A DNA stretch of 64,000 nt from Sulfurovum sp. UBA5198 (GTDB lineage Bacteria; Campylobacterota; Campylobacteria; Campylobacterales; Sulfurovaceae), in contig DHVW01000013.1 of assembly GCA_002412865.1 (NCBI GenBank), forward strand, positions 92,142-156,141, read 5' to 3'. Made by a program: the position numbers and the translations under genes. The notes under the pieces are model-generated. The model searched no databases. It was not told the origin of the DNA and saw only the letters and a program-made list of their open reading frames with translations. Position 1 is the stretch's first letter. Every line of letters begins with the position of its first letter. Shown here in pieces: positions 8,820 to 17,587 of the stretch.

Positions 8820-11621
8820 ATGAGTAAAAAGAAAAAAAGTACAAATATAAAGATAAACAATAGAGCTAAAGCATATTTTAATGGTTTGCCATTTGATGAA
8901 GGCGTAGCAACGCTTGATTATGATAATCTTCTTGGGTTAACAATGCTTTTATCGCTTCCTTCTACAAATTCAACAAACGAGATGATTAAAGCCATTAGGA
9001 GAGTTTGGAGCGAGAGTGGAATTGAAATACGAGCTATTATCTTAAATTTTTTAACAGATAAGACTAAATATGACAAAAATAATATTCCTGAAACGATCTT
9101 GACAGAAAAAACTGCTCTCATTGTAGATTTATTGACTCAAATCCCTCACACGCAAGAAGAGGAACATATAATACTGGATTCATTTTTGGATTCAAAACAT
9201 CATAAGGTTACACTTGGCAAGCTCCAGAATAAATTACTATATATGCGTCAGAAAAAATATTTCAATATTATGGAAAAAAAGCTTGATGTGACTTTTAATG
9301 CTACAAATCAAATGGAATTTTATCATAGTTTTATTTTTAGGTTTAGTGAATTTGATTTCAATAAAATACTTGTTTGTTCGTCAGCAACTATAGAATTTGA
9401 CTCCATGGATGAGATGAGTGAAGATGATATAGCATTGAGATTAGGAGAAATTAGGAGTGGAATAATATCTAAAAGACAGAGTGAAATAGATGTATTTTTA
9501 CAACAACTAATATCTAGCAAGCATAAATATCTAACTGAACAGGAAATGATAGGGTATCTTAAAAATATATCTCCAGAGTATGAGTTAATTCATACACAAA
9601 TTGCATTTTCTAAAGTTGAAGCGATAATAAGGAGTATAAATAATAATTATTTCGTATCTCAAAGTACGGATCATATTATTGTACAAAAAGAAAAAAAACA
9701 TAATTTTCACAATTCAAATCTTTATTATGATATCTCGTTATCTTTTACAAAAGAATATATATATAAGTGTATATGGGAAGGGCAAGATCTTCTAATCAGT
9801 GAAGAATTTGGAGCTGCAAATGATAGGCTTTTAGAAGACTTTAATCAATCCGTAAATGAACTACAAGATGAAATGCTTGAACTTACCGCTGGTTTAAAAA
9901 TCGATCAGAATAGAATATTTGATTTTATTTTACAGTTTTTAGAACCACAGATTACCTCTTCAAGAAGTCTTAGATTTAAAGAAAAAACAAAAAAAAGAGT
10001 TCTGTATCATTGGAATGAGTACATTAAGCCATTCAAAGAGAAACAAAAAAGAGAGATGCTACTAGCTAAAACTATTAGGGATTTTAAACAGCTATTTCCA
10101 CTAGCAAGGTCTTATAATAGAAAAATTATATTCCATGCTGGACCCACAAATAGTGGAAAAACATATGAGGCATTAAAGCAATTAGCCTCTTCTACTACTG
10201 GCTCATATCTAGCTCCTCTTAGATTACTCGCACTTGAAGGATATGAAAACCTAAGAGAGCAAGGCGTTAATGCTTCACTTATAACAGGGGAAGAGGAGAT
10301 TTTACACGAAGATACCACTCATATAAGCTCAACAATAGAGATGATGAATAGCAATGTTGCCATTGATGTTTGCGTAATAGATGAAATACAAATGATAAAT
10401 GATAGAGATAGAGGCTGGGCGTGGGCAAATGCCCTAATTGGAGTACCTGCCAAAACAGTTATACTCACTGGCTCAATGGACGCTATTCATGCCGTGCAAG
10501 AGCTAGTAGCATATCTTGGCGAAGAGCTTGAAATTAAAATATTTGAGCGAAAAAATCCACTTGAGATTATGGATAGAGCAACACCTTTAGGCAAAATAGA
10601 AAAAGGTACAGCCCTAATTGCTTTTTCAAGAAAAGAGGTTCTATCACTGAAACAACAATTATCAAGTGAATATAGCGTCTCAGTTATATATGGCAACTTA
10701 TCCCCAGAAGTTAGGCGGGAAGAAGCTAGAAGATTTAGAAACAAAGAAAGCGATGTGCTAGTAGCAACTGACGCTATTGCAATGGGATTAAATCTGCCGA
10801 TAAAAACACTTATTTTTACCAAAGATAATAAATTTGATGGTTTGCAAAGAAGAGAGCTTGAAGTTAGCGAGGTACTTCAAATCTCTGGAAGAGCTGGAAG
10901 ATATGGTTTTGAAGAGAAAGGTTATATTGGCGCATTAGATAGTGGTACACTAAAGACAATATCAAGAAAACTAGAATCAACACTACCAAATATTGAGTTG
11001 CCTGTAAGTGTCATGGCAAACATGGAGCATGTAATGCTAATAGGAGAGATACTGGAAACTGAACTTTTAAGTGAAATATTGGAATTCTTTGTCGAAAATA
11101 TGGAATTTGATGGTCCATTTGTGGCAGCAAATATAGACTCCATGCTTGAGGTTTCAACAATTGTAGATGAGTATAAACTAGATTTGAAAACAAAATTTCA
11201 TCTAGCGTGTGCACCAGTTACACTCTCTTCTCCATATATAGAATCTGTACTTCATAGGTACATAAGACTAATTGAAAGCGATAAAGTCGTTCCATATATT
11301 CCACCTAGAGATATGCCTCATATAGCCCAAACGAACGAGATGCTACTAAATGCCGAGGATAGAGTACGGGAGATCTCATTATATCTATGGCTATCATTTA
11401 GATTTCCTGAGAAGTTTGCAGATACTGCATTGGCAATCTCAAGCAGAGTTCGACTAAATAGATTTATTGAAAACTCTCTAAAAGATGGACATTTTGTCAA
11501 AGAGTGCCATAGATGTGGTAAGATATTAGACTTTTCATATAGGTTTTCTATCTGTGAAAGTTGTCATTCCAAAGGCAAAAGAGGCACAAGCTATACAAAT
11601 AGACGATATAGAACGAGATAA
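8820..11621 (+). CDS. Suv3-like RNA helicase with C-terminal zinc ribbon
   Basis: A superfamily 2 helicase. The core holds FHAGPTNSGKTYEAL (Walker A, about residues 438-452), a DEIQ-type motif II in VIDEIQMINDRDRGWAW (about 518-534), ILTGSMDAIH, the motif IV-V segment VLVATDAIAMGLNLP, and ISGRAGRYG (motif VI). The exact DEIQMI...RGWAW wording is that of the Suv3 family, the RNA helicase of the mitochondrial degradosome. About 430 residues precede the core and resemble nothing I can name. The C-terminus has two CxxC pairs (about 896-899 and 911-914), a probable zinc ribbon, followed by a basic tail. I use the ATG at 8820 rather than the TTG two codons earlier. RNA unwinding or decay is the likely role; its nuclease partner is not in view. 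Confidence 0.85.
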   Translation: MSKKKKSTNIKINNRAKAYFNGLPFDEGVATLDYDNLLGLTMLLSLPSTNSTNEMIKAIRRVWSESGIEIRAIILNFLTDKTKYDKNNIPETILTEKTALIVDLLTQIPHTQEEEHIILDSFLDSKHHKVTLGKLQNKLLYMRQKKYFNIMEKKLDVTFNATNQMEFYHSFIFRFSEFDFNKILVCSSATIEFDSMDEMSEDDIALRLGEIRSGIISKRQSEIDVFLQQLISSKHKYLTEQEMIGYLKNISPEYELIHTQIAFSKVEAIIRSINNNYFVSQSTDHIIVQKEKKHNFHNSNLYYDISLSFTKEYIYKCIWEGQDLLISEEFGAANDRLLEDFNQSVNELQDEMLELTAGLKIDQNRIFDFILQFLEPQITSSRSLRFKEKTKKRVLYHWNEYIKPFKEKQKREMLLAKTIRDFKQLFPLARSYNRKIIFHAGPTNSGKTYEALKQLASSTTGSYLAPLRLLALEGYENLREQGVNASLITGEEEILHEDTTHISSTIEMMNSNVAIDVCVIDEIQMINDRDRGWAWANALIGVPAKTVILTGSMDAIHAVQELVAYLGEELEIKIFERKNPLEIMDRATPLGKIEKGTALIAFSRKEVLSLKQQLSSEYSVSVIYGNLSPEVRREEARRFRNKESDVLVATDAIAMGLNLPIKTLIFTKDNKFDGLQRRELEVSEVLQISGRAGRYGFEEKGYIGALDSGTLKTISRKLESTLPNIELPVSVMANMEHVMLIGEILETELLSEILEFFVENMEFDGPFVAANIDSMLEVSTIVDEYKLDLKTKFHLACAPVTLSSPYIESVLHRYIRLIESDKVVPYIPPRDMPHIAQTNEMLLNAEDRVREISLYLWLSFRFPEKFADTALAISSRVRLNRFIENSLKDGHFVKECHRCGKILDFSYRFSICESCHSKGKRGTSYTNRRYRTR

Positions 11622-11644
11622 TATCAATATAAAAAGAGGTTAAA

Positions 11645-12814
11645 ATGATAGAAACATCGCTAGGATATATCACAGCATTAATAGCAATAATTGGGGTTGT
11701 AACAACTTTTGAAAGTAAATTCAAATGGAAAATATTTACTATTCTACCGTCAATTGTTATTGTCTATGCATTAGTCATGACACTCTCTTCTCTTGGACTA
11801 TGGAGTCAAACCAAAGAGATTGATGATACTTACAAAGGACTCAAGGATGCGATACTTCCAGCAATGATATTTATTATGCTGCTTGGAGCAAACCTAAAAA
11901 CCATATCAATGCTTGGTGGAAAAATGATTTTTACATTTATGCTAGCAACCTTATCTATTATGATTGGATTTATAGTCTCCTTTGCATTAATTGGAGATTA
12001 TTTAGATGGGACCGATACATACAAGACTATTGCTGCATTATGTGGTTCATGGATTGGCGGAACTGGCAACATGATGGCTATTCAGTCAGCACTTGGGGTC
12101 TCTAGCGAGGGTATGGGGTACGCCCTAATAACCGATTCAGTGAATTACACAATATGGGTAATGCTACTTCTCTCCTTTGTCTCTTATGCACCATCTTTTA
12201 ACAGATGGAGTGGAGCCAATACTTCAAGAATAGATGAAATATCAAAAGAGTTGAATTCAAGTACAGATACAAATGCGATGGCTCCATCAGTATCATCTAT
12301 TTTTATACTACTTGGTATCGCACTTATGGTAAATCTACTAGCTATGGAAATGGCAAAACTATTACCTAGTTCAGAATTTCTGAGTACCTCTACTTGGCAT
12401 ATACTTATAGTAACAATAGCTGGTATTCTTACAGCAATGACTCCGCTTGGTAAAAAAGAGGGAGCGTCACTACTCTCGTCACTTATGTTGTATATGATTG
12501 TTGCACTCATCGCCTCTAGGGCAGATTTTTCACAAATGTCACAAGCACCAATGTATATATTGCTTGGTTCAATTGTCTTACTTATTCATGCACTATTGAT
12601 GACTACTTTTGCTAAGATATTTAAACTTGACCTATTTTCTATCGGTGTTGCATCACTAGCAAACATAGGCGGTGTGGCATCTGCTCCAATATTGGCTAGT
12701 GCATATTCTAAGTCTTTAGTGCCAATTGGTGTGCTAATGGCGATGCTTGGATATATTATTGGCACTGCTGGTGGGCTAATTGTTGGAAAAATATTAAAAA
12801 TAATGATTTCATAA
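11645..12814 (+). CDS. DUF819 family integral membrane protein
   Basis: A 389-residue polytopic membrane protein with roughly ten or eleven hydrophobic segments. The segment ALCGSWIGGTGNMMAIQ near residue 140 and the C-terminal ASLANIGGVASAPILA and GYIIGTAGGLIVG are characteristic of the DUF819 (YjcL-like) family, which resembles ion-coupled transporters and has conserved G-G-x-x-N re-entrant-looking motifs in both halves. The substrate is unknown. It lies 23 bases after the helicase gene with AAAAGAGG as ribosome site, so it may share that transcript, though no functional link is obvious. Confidence 0.8.
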   Translation: MIETSLGYITALIAIIGVVTTFESKFKWKIFTILPSIVIVYALVMTLSSLGLWSQTKEIDDTYKGLKDAILPAMIFIMLLGANLKTISMLGGKMIFTFMLATLSIMIGFIVSFALIGDYLDGTDTYKTIAALCGSWIGGTGNMMAIQSALGVSSEGMGYALITDSVNYTIWVMLLLSFVSYAPSFNRWSGANTSRIDEISKELNSSTDTNAMAPSVSSIFILLGIALMVNLLAMEMAKLLPSSEFLSTSTWHILIVTIAGILTAMTPLGKKEGASLLSSLMLYMIVALIASRADFSQMSQAPMYILLGSIVLLIHALLMTTFAKIFKLDLFSIGVASLANIGGVASAPILASAYSKSLVPIGVLMAMLGYIIGTAGGLIVGKILKIMIS

Positions 12815-12824
12815 TATATATATA

Positions 12825-12841
12825 TTCACAATAAGTTCACA
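12825..12841. promoter_or_regulatory. TTCACA direct repeat with 11-base period
   Basis: TTCACA at 12825-12830 and 12836-12841. Two six-base half-sites repeated at one helical turn are the usual form of OmpR/PhoB-type response-regulator sites. It lies 43 bases upstream of the secreted-protein gene, just before a TATATT that could be a -10 element. No regulator is encoded nearby. Confidence 0.35.
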
Positions 12842-12848
12842 TTATGAT

Positions 12849-12866
12849 GGTATATTTCGATATACC
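12849..12866. promoter_or_regulatory. perfect hairpin GGTATAT-TTCG-ATATACC before the ribosome site
   Basis: Seven-base perfect arms around TTCG, a loop that is exceptionally stable in RNA, ending four bases before a consensus AGGAGG (12871-12876). As RNA it would place a UUCG hairpin next to the ribosome site; as DNA it could be an operator. There is no T-run, so it is not a Rho-independent terminator. Confidence 0.45.
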
Positions 12867-12883
12867 AATTAGGAGGTTACAAA

Positions 12884-13456
12884 ATGAAAAAAATATCTAA
12901 AACTTTATTGACCACAATTGCTCTATTAGGGGCTTCATCAATGTTTGCTAACGCAACACCAATTAGCCATATAACATCGTCAAGCTTTAGTCTTGTTGTG
13001 AATTCATCAAATGGCTATGATTACGATAGATACACAGATAGACCTGCATATTTCTATAATGGGCGACATTATTATGGAGGAGAGTATAGAAATGGCTATT
13101 ACTATGTAGACGGCAATAGGTTTGATGGGGGTAGATATTATTCTCATGACAGAATGTATCAGCAACCAAACTTAAGAAATAGTATTCTTAGTCTAATAAC
13201 ATTGCCATTATTAATGAACGGTCAATATGCATATTCAAATGTAAATATACACAATAGAGTAGATAGACATAGGTATTATAATGACAATAGACACTCATAC
13301 AACCATAGAGATAGATTTTATGCAAGTAGATTTGACACTCAAAGAGAATATAGAGATAGATATGAAAATGAGAGGAATGATAGACGAGGTGAAGATAGGT
13401 ATAATGGTGATAGACAACCACAAAGTGACCATTATAGAGATGATTACAGAAGATGA
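12884..13456 (+). CDS. secreted Tyr/Arg/Asp-rich protein of unknown function
   Basis: A 190-residue protein with a clear Sec signal peptide (MKKISKTLLTTIALLGASSM, likely cleaved after the A-N-A near residue 25). The mature part has an extraordinary composition, dominated by Tyr, Arg, Asp, Asn and His. Residues about 45-88 carry repeated Y-x-x-G-R-Y-Y-x-G-G units, and the last 65 residues are almost all charged and tyrosine, e.g. DRYENERNDRRGEDRYNGD. A short hydrophobic patch (ILSLITLPLLM) lies in the middle. No cysteine is present, so it is not a haem or disulfide protein. It is probably periplasmic or extracellular and intrinsically disordered. It has a consensus AGGAGG ribosome site and a hairpin plus direct repeat upstream, and overlaps the next small gene by four bases. 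I do not recognise a family. Confidence 0.75.
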   Translation: MKKISKTLLTTIALLGASSMFANATPISHITSSSFSLVVNSSNGYDYDRYTDRPAYFYNGRHYYGGEYRNGYYYVDGNRFDGGRYYSHDRMYQQPNLRNSILSLITLPLLMNGQYAYSNVNIHNRVDRHRYYNDNRHSYNHRDRFYASRFDTQREYRDRYENERNDRRGEDRYNGDRQPQSDHYRDDYRR

Positions 13457-13656
13457 CTGCTGGCAAAGACAAAGAATCTGAGATACTTAGACTCCAAGGG
13501 CTAAAAGCAATATTTCTTGGACAATATAAAGCATTAGAAGAACCTTTGAGCTATGCACAAAATGATTTCGAAAGTGATCTCATAAAAGAGCAACGAGCAT
13601 CATTAGTTGCCTCAATAAAAGAGATTGTTAATACACTTGAGGAACTAGAGGCTTAA
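13453..13656 (+). CDS. small coiled-coil-like protein coupled to the secreted protein
   Basis: A 67-residue, mostly helical, acidic protein with heptad-like leucines and isoleucines (SEILRLQGLKAIFLGQYKAL, then IKEIVNTLEELEA). Its ATG overlaps the stop of the preceding secreted-protein gene (ATGA), so translation is probably coupled. It has no signal peptide and would stay in the cytoplasm, which is odd for a partner of an exported protein. The family is unknown; the coding call rests on the overlap and a plausible amino-acid pattern. Confidence 0.6.
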   Translation: MTAGKDKESEILRLQGLKAIFLGQYKALEEPLSYAQNDFESDLIKEQRASLVASIKEIVNTLEELEA

Positions 13657-13698
13657 TTTTTATAATCTTCATGGTACGATACTGCACAAAGGATTGCC

Positions 13699-14775
13699 AT
13701 GAAGATTAAATCTATATCTACAAAAATATTTAAATCCAAACTAACAACACCATTTAAAACTGCTCTCAGGAGAGTTGACAATCTAGAAGACATTATTGTG
13801 TCCATACAGTGCGAAGATGGAAGCGTAGGATATGGCGAAGGTGCTCCCACTCCAGTTATTACTGGTGAAACAATAGGCACAATGAATGAAGCTATCTCAT
13901 ATCTCACGCCAATGATAGTTGGATTAAGTTTAGTAGAAGATTTTGATGAGATAATTAAAATAATTCACAGTAGACTACTACACAATACAACAGCCAAATC
14001 TGCATTAGAAATTGCACTTTATGACCTAAAATCACAATCATACAACAAGCCATTATTTGAATACCTAGGTGGAACTCAAACAAAATTTGAAACAGATATC
14101 ACAATCAGCCTAAATGAGCCTGATATAATGATAAAAGATTGTTTGATTGCAATATCCGCAGGGTATAATATTGTGAAAATAAAATTAGGCGAAAACAAAC
14201 AAAAAGATATCGATAGGGTTTTGGCTATATATGATGCACTACCTAGAAATGTCAAGCTAAGACTAGATGCCAATCAAGGCTGGAGCAAAGATGACAGTGT
14301 GGAGATTATGCAGACTATTGAGAAACATGGCATTATTGCAGAGTGTATAGAGCAGCCAATAAAGTCAGATGATATAAACGGTCTACTTTATATAAAAGAA
14401 CGAATTATGACACCATTACTAGCGGATGAGGCAGTTTTTAGCTTCAATGACGCCAAAAGGATACTTGAACTTGGAGCCGCTGATTGTCTCAATATTAAAC
14501 TTGCAAAATGTGGTGGTATATCAAACGCAATAAAAATAGCTGATTTAGCAATTGAGTATAATGTAAACTGCATGATAGGGTGTATGCTTGAAGGACCAAT
14601 TGGAATTGCAGCTGCATTACATTTTGCATCAGCCAAATCAAATATTATCTCTATGATTGATTTGGACGCAGTTGCACTTCTTAAGTTTCAACCATTAAAA
14701 ACAGATATAGAGTTTAATGGAAAAAATATTTTATTGTCCAAAGAGGCTGGAATTGGAATTAGTGGGGAGCTATAA
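13699..14775 (+). CDS. dipeptide epimerase (L-Ala-D/L-Glu epimerase type)
   Basis: Enolase-superfamily, muconate-lactonizing subgroup enzyme, most likely racemising the second residue of L-Ala-D-Glu released from murein so that the peptide can be degraded. The catalytic lysine pair VKIKLG is near residues 158-163, the metal ligands are in LRLDANQGW (about 187-195), ECIEQP and LLADEAVFS, and the second-face lysine is in NIKLAKCGGI near 268. These positions match the well-studied epimerases closely. The ATG at 13699 lies 43 bases after the preceding small gene. Its stop abuts that of convergent trpC with no base between. The exact dipeptide specificity cannot be read from sequence. Confidence 0.85.
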   Translation: MKIKSISTKIFKSKLTTPFKTALRRVDNLEDIIVSIQCEDGSVGYGEGAPTPVITGETIGTMNEAISYLTPMIVGLSLVEDFDEIIKIIHSRLLHNTTAKSALEIALYDLKSQSYNKPLFEYLGGTQTKFETDITISLNEPDIMIKDCLIAISAGYNIVKIKLGENKQKDIDRVLAIYDALPRNVKLRLDANQGWSKDDSVEIMQTIEKHGIIAECIEQPIKSDDINGLLYIKERIMTPLLADEAVFSFNDAKRILELGAADCLNIKLAKCGGISNAIKIADLAIEYNVNCMIGCMLEGPIGIAAALHFASAKSNIISMIDLDAVALLKFQPLKTDIEFNGKNILLSKEAGIGISGEL

Positions 14776-15576
14776 TTAGCTTTTAGTTCCATATTTAACA
14801 CTCTTTATAGCTTGTTCTATATCATTTTGTCTCATGAAATGCTCACCAATCAAAAATGCATCAGCTCCAATTTTTGATAGTTCTACTATTGTATCGTGAT
14901 TTTCAATTCCGCTCTCAGCAACTATAATTTTTCCATTAGGAATAAGAGGGATCAATCTCTCACTTAAGCTCATATCCATCTCGAATGTTTCAAGATTTCT
15001 ATGATTTATTCCTATGATTTCAGCTCCTGCAAACATAGCTTTGATTAAATCACTTTTGTCATGCACCTCTACAAGCACATCAAGACCCAAATGAAGTGCA
15101 TAATTATAAAGCTCTTTTAACTCCTTGCGACTTAATGCAGCGGCAATCAAAAGGACAAAATCGGCACCATAGACAAGAGCTTCAAGCAATTGATATTTAT
15201 CAACTATAAAATCCTTACGAAGAAGTGGCAAGCTTGAGTATCGTCTAATCATTCCTAAATACTCTTTATCGCCTTGAAAATAGTGAGGTTCAGTAAGAAT
15301 AGAGAGTGCATCTGCTCCACCTTTTTCATACTCTTGTGCTATTTTTACTGGGTCAAAGTCTTCTCTGATTATTCCTTTGCTGGGACTTGCTTTTTTGACT
15401 TCTGCGATGATACGATATGGATTATCTTCTGTTGATCGTAGATATGATTTTACATCTTTTGGAATAAAAGGATTAAATGCCAAAGACCTTCCAAGCCATT
15501 CAGCTGGAAAATCCAACTTTCTTTTTTCCAAATCATCTCTAGTTTTTTTTAATATCTCTTGTAATATCTTTGGCAT
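14776..15576 (-). CDS. trpC: indole-3-glycerol phosphate synthase
   Basis: (beta/alpha)8-barrel enzyme of tryptophan synthesis that closes CdRP to indole-3-glycerol phosphate. Diagnostic segments are IIAEVKKASPSKGIIREDFDP, SILTEPHYFQGDKEYL, PLLRKDFIVDKYQLLEA (catalytic Lys), and GINHRNLETFEMD with VAESGIENHDTI. It is monofunctional at 266 residues, not fused to TrpF. No other trp gene is next to it, so the pathway is scattered in this genome. It lies 11 bases downstream of a TPR gene on the same strand. Confidence 0.95.
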   Translation of the reverse strand: MPKILQEILKKTRDDLEKRKLDFPAEWLGRSLAFNPFIPKDVKSYLRSTEDNPYRIIAEVKKASPSKGIIREDFDPVKIAQEYEKGGADALSILTEPHYFQGDKEYLGMIRRYSSLPLLRKDFIVDKYQLLEALVYGADFVLLIAAALSRKELKELYNYALHLGLDVLVEVHDKSDLIKAMFAGAEIIGINHRNLETFEMDMSLSERLIPLIPNGKIIVAESGIENHDTIVELSKIGADAFLIGEHFMRQNDIEQAIKSVKYGTKS

Positions 15577-15587
15577 ATCGTGCTATC

Positions 15588-16487
15588 TCACTTCTTTTTG
15601 TTTTTATTTTTACAACTATTTATTTTATCTAAATTAATTTTTAACCTTTGGTCATTAATGCCATTTTGTGCAATTATTATTTTCATTATATCATATGCTT
15701 TGTCACATTTATTTAGTTCATAATATTTCATTGCAATTTCATTTAGGTATTTCCAGTCTCCAGAGTCGTTATATACACCAAGGGCAAACTTATATGCACC
15801 GTTTATATTATTAGATGATATATAGATGTCATATAGTTTGTCGTACAGCTCCGCACTTCCTCCGTATAGCTTATCATGCTCTTCTAGTAATGAAATAGCT
15901 TGAGAGCTTTCTCTGTACATGTCGTGCAAAATTATAGCCATTCGCATGGCAATCTCCTCATCATGCTCTTCACAGTAGAGTGAATTCAAAATAGATAGTG
16001 CACGATTAGGCTCATTCGCATAAATCAGAGCATCAGAGGCAACTCCTATGTCTAGCTTATCTTTGGAGATTAAGATTAATTCTTCTGCTTCCATTTTTGC
16101 TTTAGTAAAGTTCTTTTGCACCAAGTGGAGCGTCATAAGCAGTCTAAGCACTCTTGTATCTTTAGGGTTTTGCTTATGTAGTTTTGTTAATTCAGTCTCA
16201 CTTTTTTGCAAGTTTGTTCCAGTAAGCAAAGAGAGTCTAATTTCTTCTAGTAGATATGCATTAGATTTTGTATCTTTATACAAACCACGAAAGACTCTAC
16301 GGCTATTGTTCAAATCACCATTTTCTTCGTACCAAAGCCCCTCCATGATACGATCATCTTCGGTGGTTATATCCAGTGATAATGGTAGACTATTGTTGTG
16401 ACTTGAAAATTTTAAAATTCCCATGAACAACACAAACAATAATAAGATTGTTGCAAATAGCCAAAATACTAAACGACTCCAGGACAC
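15588..16487 (-). CDS. membrane-anchored TPR-like protein
   Basis: A 299-residue protein with an N-terminal hydrophobic anchor (about residues 7-27) and then helical-repeat sequence to the end, including EEIRLSLLTGTNLQKSETEL, TLHLVQKNFTKAKMEAEELI and a C-terminal basic tail (KNKNKKK). The repeats look like degenerate TPRs, so it is probably a periplasmic scaffold. It overlaps the upstream YkgJ gene by 19 bases and precedes trpC by 11, so it belongs to a run of tightly packed genes. No specific partner can be inferred. Confidence 0.65.
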   Translation of the reverse strand: MSWSRLVFWLFATILLLFVLFMGILKFSSHNNSLPLSLDITTEDDRIMEGLWYEENGDLNNSRRVFRGLYKDTKSNAYLLEEIRLSLLTGTNLQKSETELTKLHKQNPKDTRVLRLLMTLHLVQKNFTKAKMEAEELILISKDKLDIGVASDALIYANEPNRALSILNSLYCEEHDEEIAMRMAIILHDMYRESSQAISLLEEHDKLYGGSAELYDKLYDIYISSNNINGAYKFALGVYNDSGDWKYLNEIAMKYYELNKCDKAYDIMKIIIAQNGINDQRLKINLDKINSCKNKNKKK

Positions 16488-16843
16488 TCTGCTTTTACCT
16501 CATCTTCATTATTTTTAAAATGTTCCCAAAAAGGAAATGTTCGACACTGCGATGGTCTCGCCTCATATACACCACACTGTTTTGCATTTTCATCGAAAAA
16601 AATACATGCAAAATCATCCGCTGCTAACTCTTTTTCAATTAGTGAGTATCTATGCCCGACTTTTCGTAGGTACATTTTAGCGAAATCTTCTAAGCCTAAG
16701 CCTATATGAGAGGCTAGTCTTTCCATCTCTTCATGCTTCATCCATATATACCCACTTTCTCCTCTACAACAATGACCTCCGCAACTAGCACATGCCAAAC
16801 TATCAAAGCCATAATTGTAGCCGTCTTTAAAATCAAATATCAC
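16469..16843 (-). CDS. YkgJ-family cysteine cluster protein
   Basis: A 124-residue protein of the zinc/iron-chelating YkgJ domain. Cysteines are arranged as CASCGGHCC at residues 18-26, then ACIFF, QCGVYEARPSQCRTFPFW toward the C-terminus, the standard layout of the family. The role is unproven; members are thought to bind a metal or Fe-S cluster. The gene overlaps both the methyltransferase upstream (11 bases) and the TPR gene downstream (19 bases), so all three are likely translated from one mRNA. Confidence 0.85.
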   Translation of the reverse strand: MIFDFKDGYNYGFDSLACASCGGHCCRGESGYIWMKHEEMERLASHIGLGLEDFAKMYLRKVGHRYSLIEKELAADDFACIFFDENAKQCGVYEARPSQCRTFPFWEHFKNNEDEVKAECPGVV

Positions 16844-17537
16844 TCATTTCTCCTTTTATGCTGTGCAATGATGCATATACAAATGCCTCTTTGGCTTCGG
16901 CTGTATATTCGCCAATATCATCAAATACAATCAGTGGTGCCATAATGCGACTAACAGCTTTTGAGTTGTGTTTACACGCTATCATTACAAGTTTTGAGTC
17001 TTTGTTTAGTTTTGAATGCACAAACCTAATCACCTCTGGTGTTAGATGATTTTTTTTAAGCACAAGCAAAATATCTACAATCTGCTTAGCATCATAGCAG
17101 AAATAAAATCTACCATGATTTGTCAAAAGCTTGTGTACTTTGTTAAAAAATATATCCATAGGTAAACTCGACGCATATCTAGCGATAGACAAACACTCAT
17201 CACTAGAGTGGTAAACGCTTGGAGCATAAAACGGTGGATTTGAAACAATTACATCAAACTTCATAGCTATATCAAAAGTTGCAAAATCTTCATTATAAAG
17301 TATAGTATTTATATTATTATTTGCATAATTATGTTTTGCATATCTACACATTTTTTCTTGTTTATCAATGGCTGAGATAATCACACTAGGTATGCCGGAA
17401 AGAATAATACCTAGAACCCCTACTCCACAGCCAACATCGAGAAGGTTTCCTTTTAATTGAAATGATGAAATAAAATGTGCTAAAAATATAGAATCGCTAT
17501 TATAACAATACCCATTGTGCGATTGATAAATCAACAT
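16833..17537 (-). CDS. tRNA1(Val) (adenine37-N6)-methyltransferase-like protein
   Basis: Class I SAM-dependent methyltransferase of the YfiC/TrmN6 type. It starts with YQSHNGYCYNSDSIFLAHFI, then the SAM-binding loop NLLDVGCGVGVLG, an acidic motif II (AIDKQ), and the N6-adenine catalytic motif VSNPPFYAP. The frame is open to a TTG at 17573, but I choose the ATG at 17537: it gives the family N-terminus, has AAAGAG upstream, and avoids overlapping the divergent bpt. The likely substrate is A37 of a tRNA; another RNA target is possible. It heads the methyltransferase - YkgJ - TPR - trpC run. Confidence 0.82.
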   Translation of the reverse strand: MLIYQSHNGYCYNSDSIFLAHFISSFQLKGNLLDVGCGVGVLGIILSGIPSVIISAIDKQEKMCRYAKHNYANNNINTILYNEDFATFDIAMKFDVIVSNPPFYAPSVYHSSDECLSIARYASSLPMDIFFNKVHKLLTNHGRFYFCYDAKQIVDILLVLKKNHLTPEVIRFVHSKLNKDSKLVMIACKHNSKAVSRIMAPLIVFDDIGEYTAEAKEAFVYASLHSIKGEMSDI

Positions 17538-17587
17538 TTTTACTCTTTTTGGTGCAATTTTACTATATTTCAAGTATAATCGCGTTT

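Noticed and set aside
13188..13472. Minus-strand Tyr/His-rich frame and a plus-strand frame at 13281-13481
   Set aside because: Both are shadows of the low-complexity secreted-protein gene, where repeats keep several frames open.
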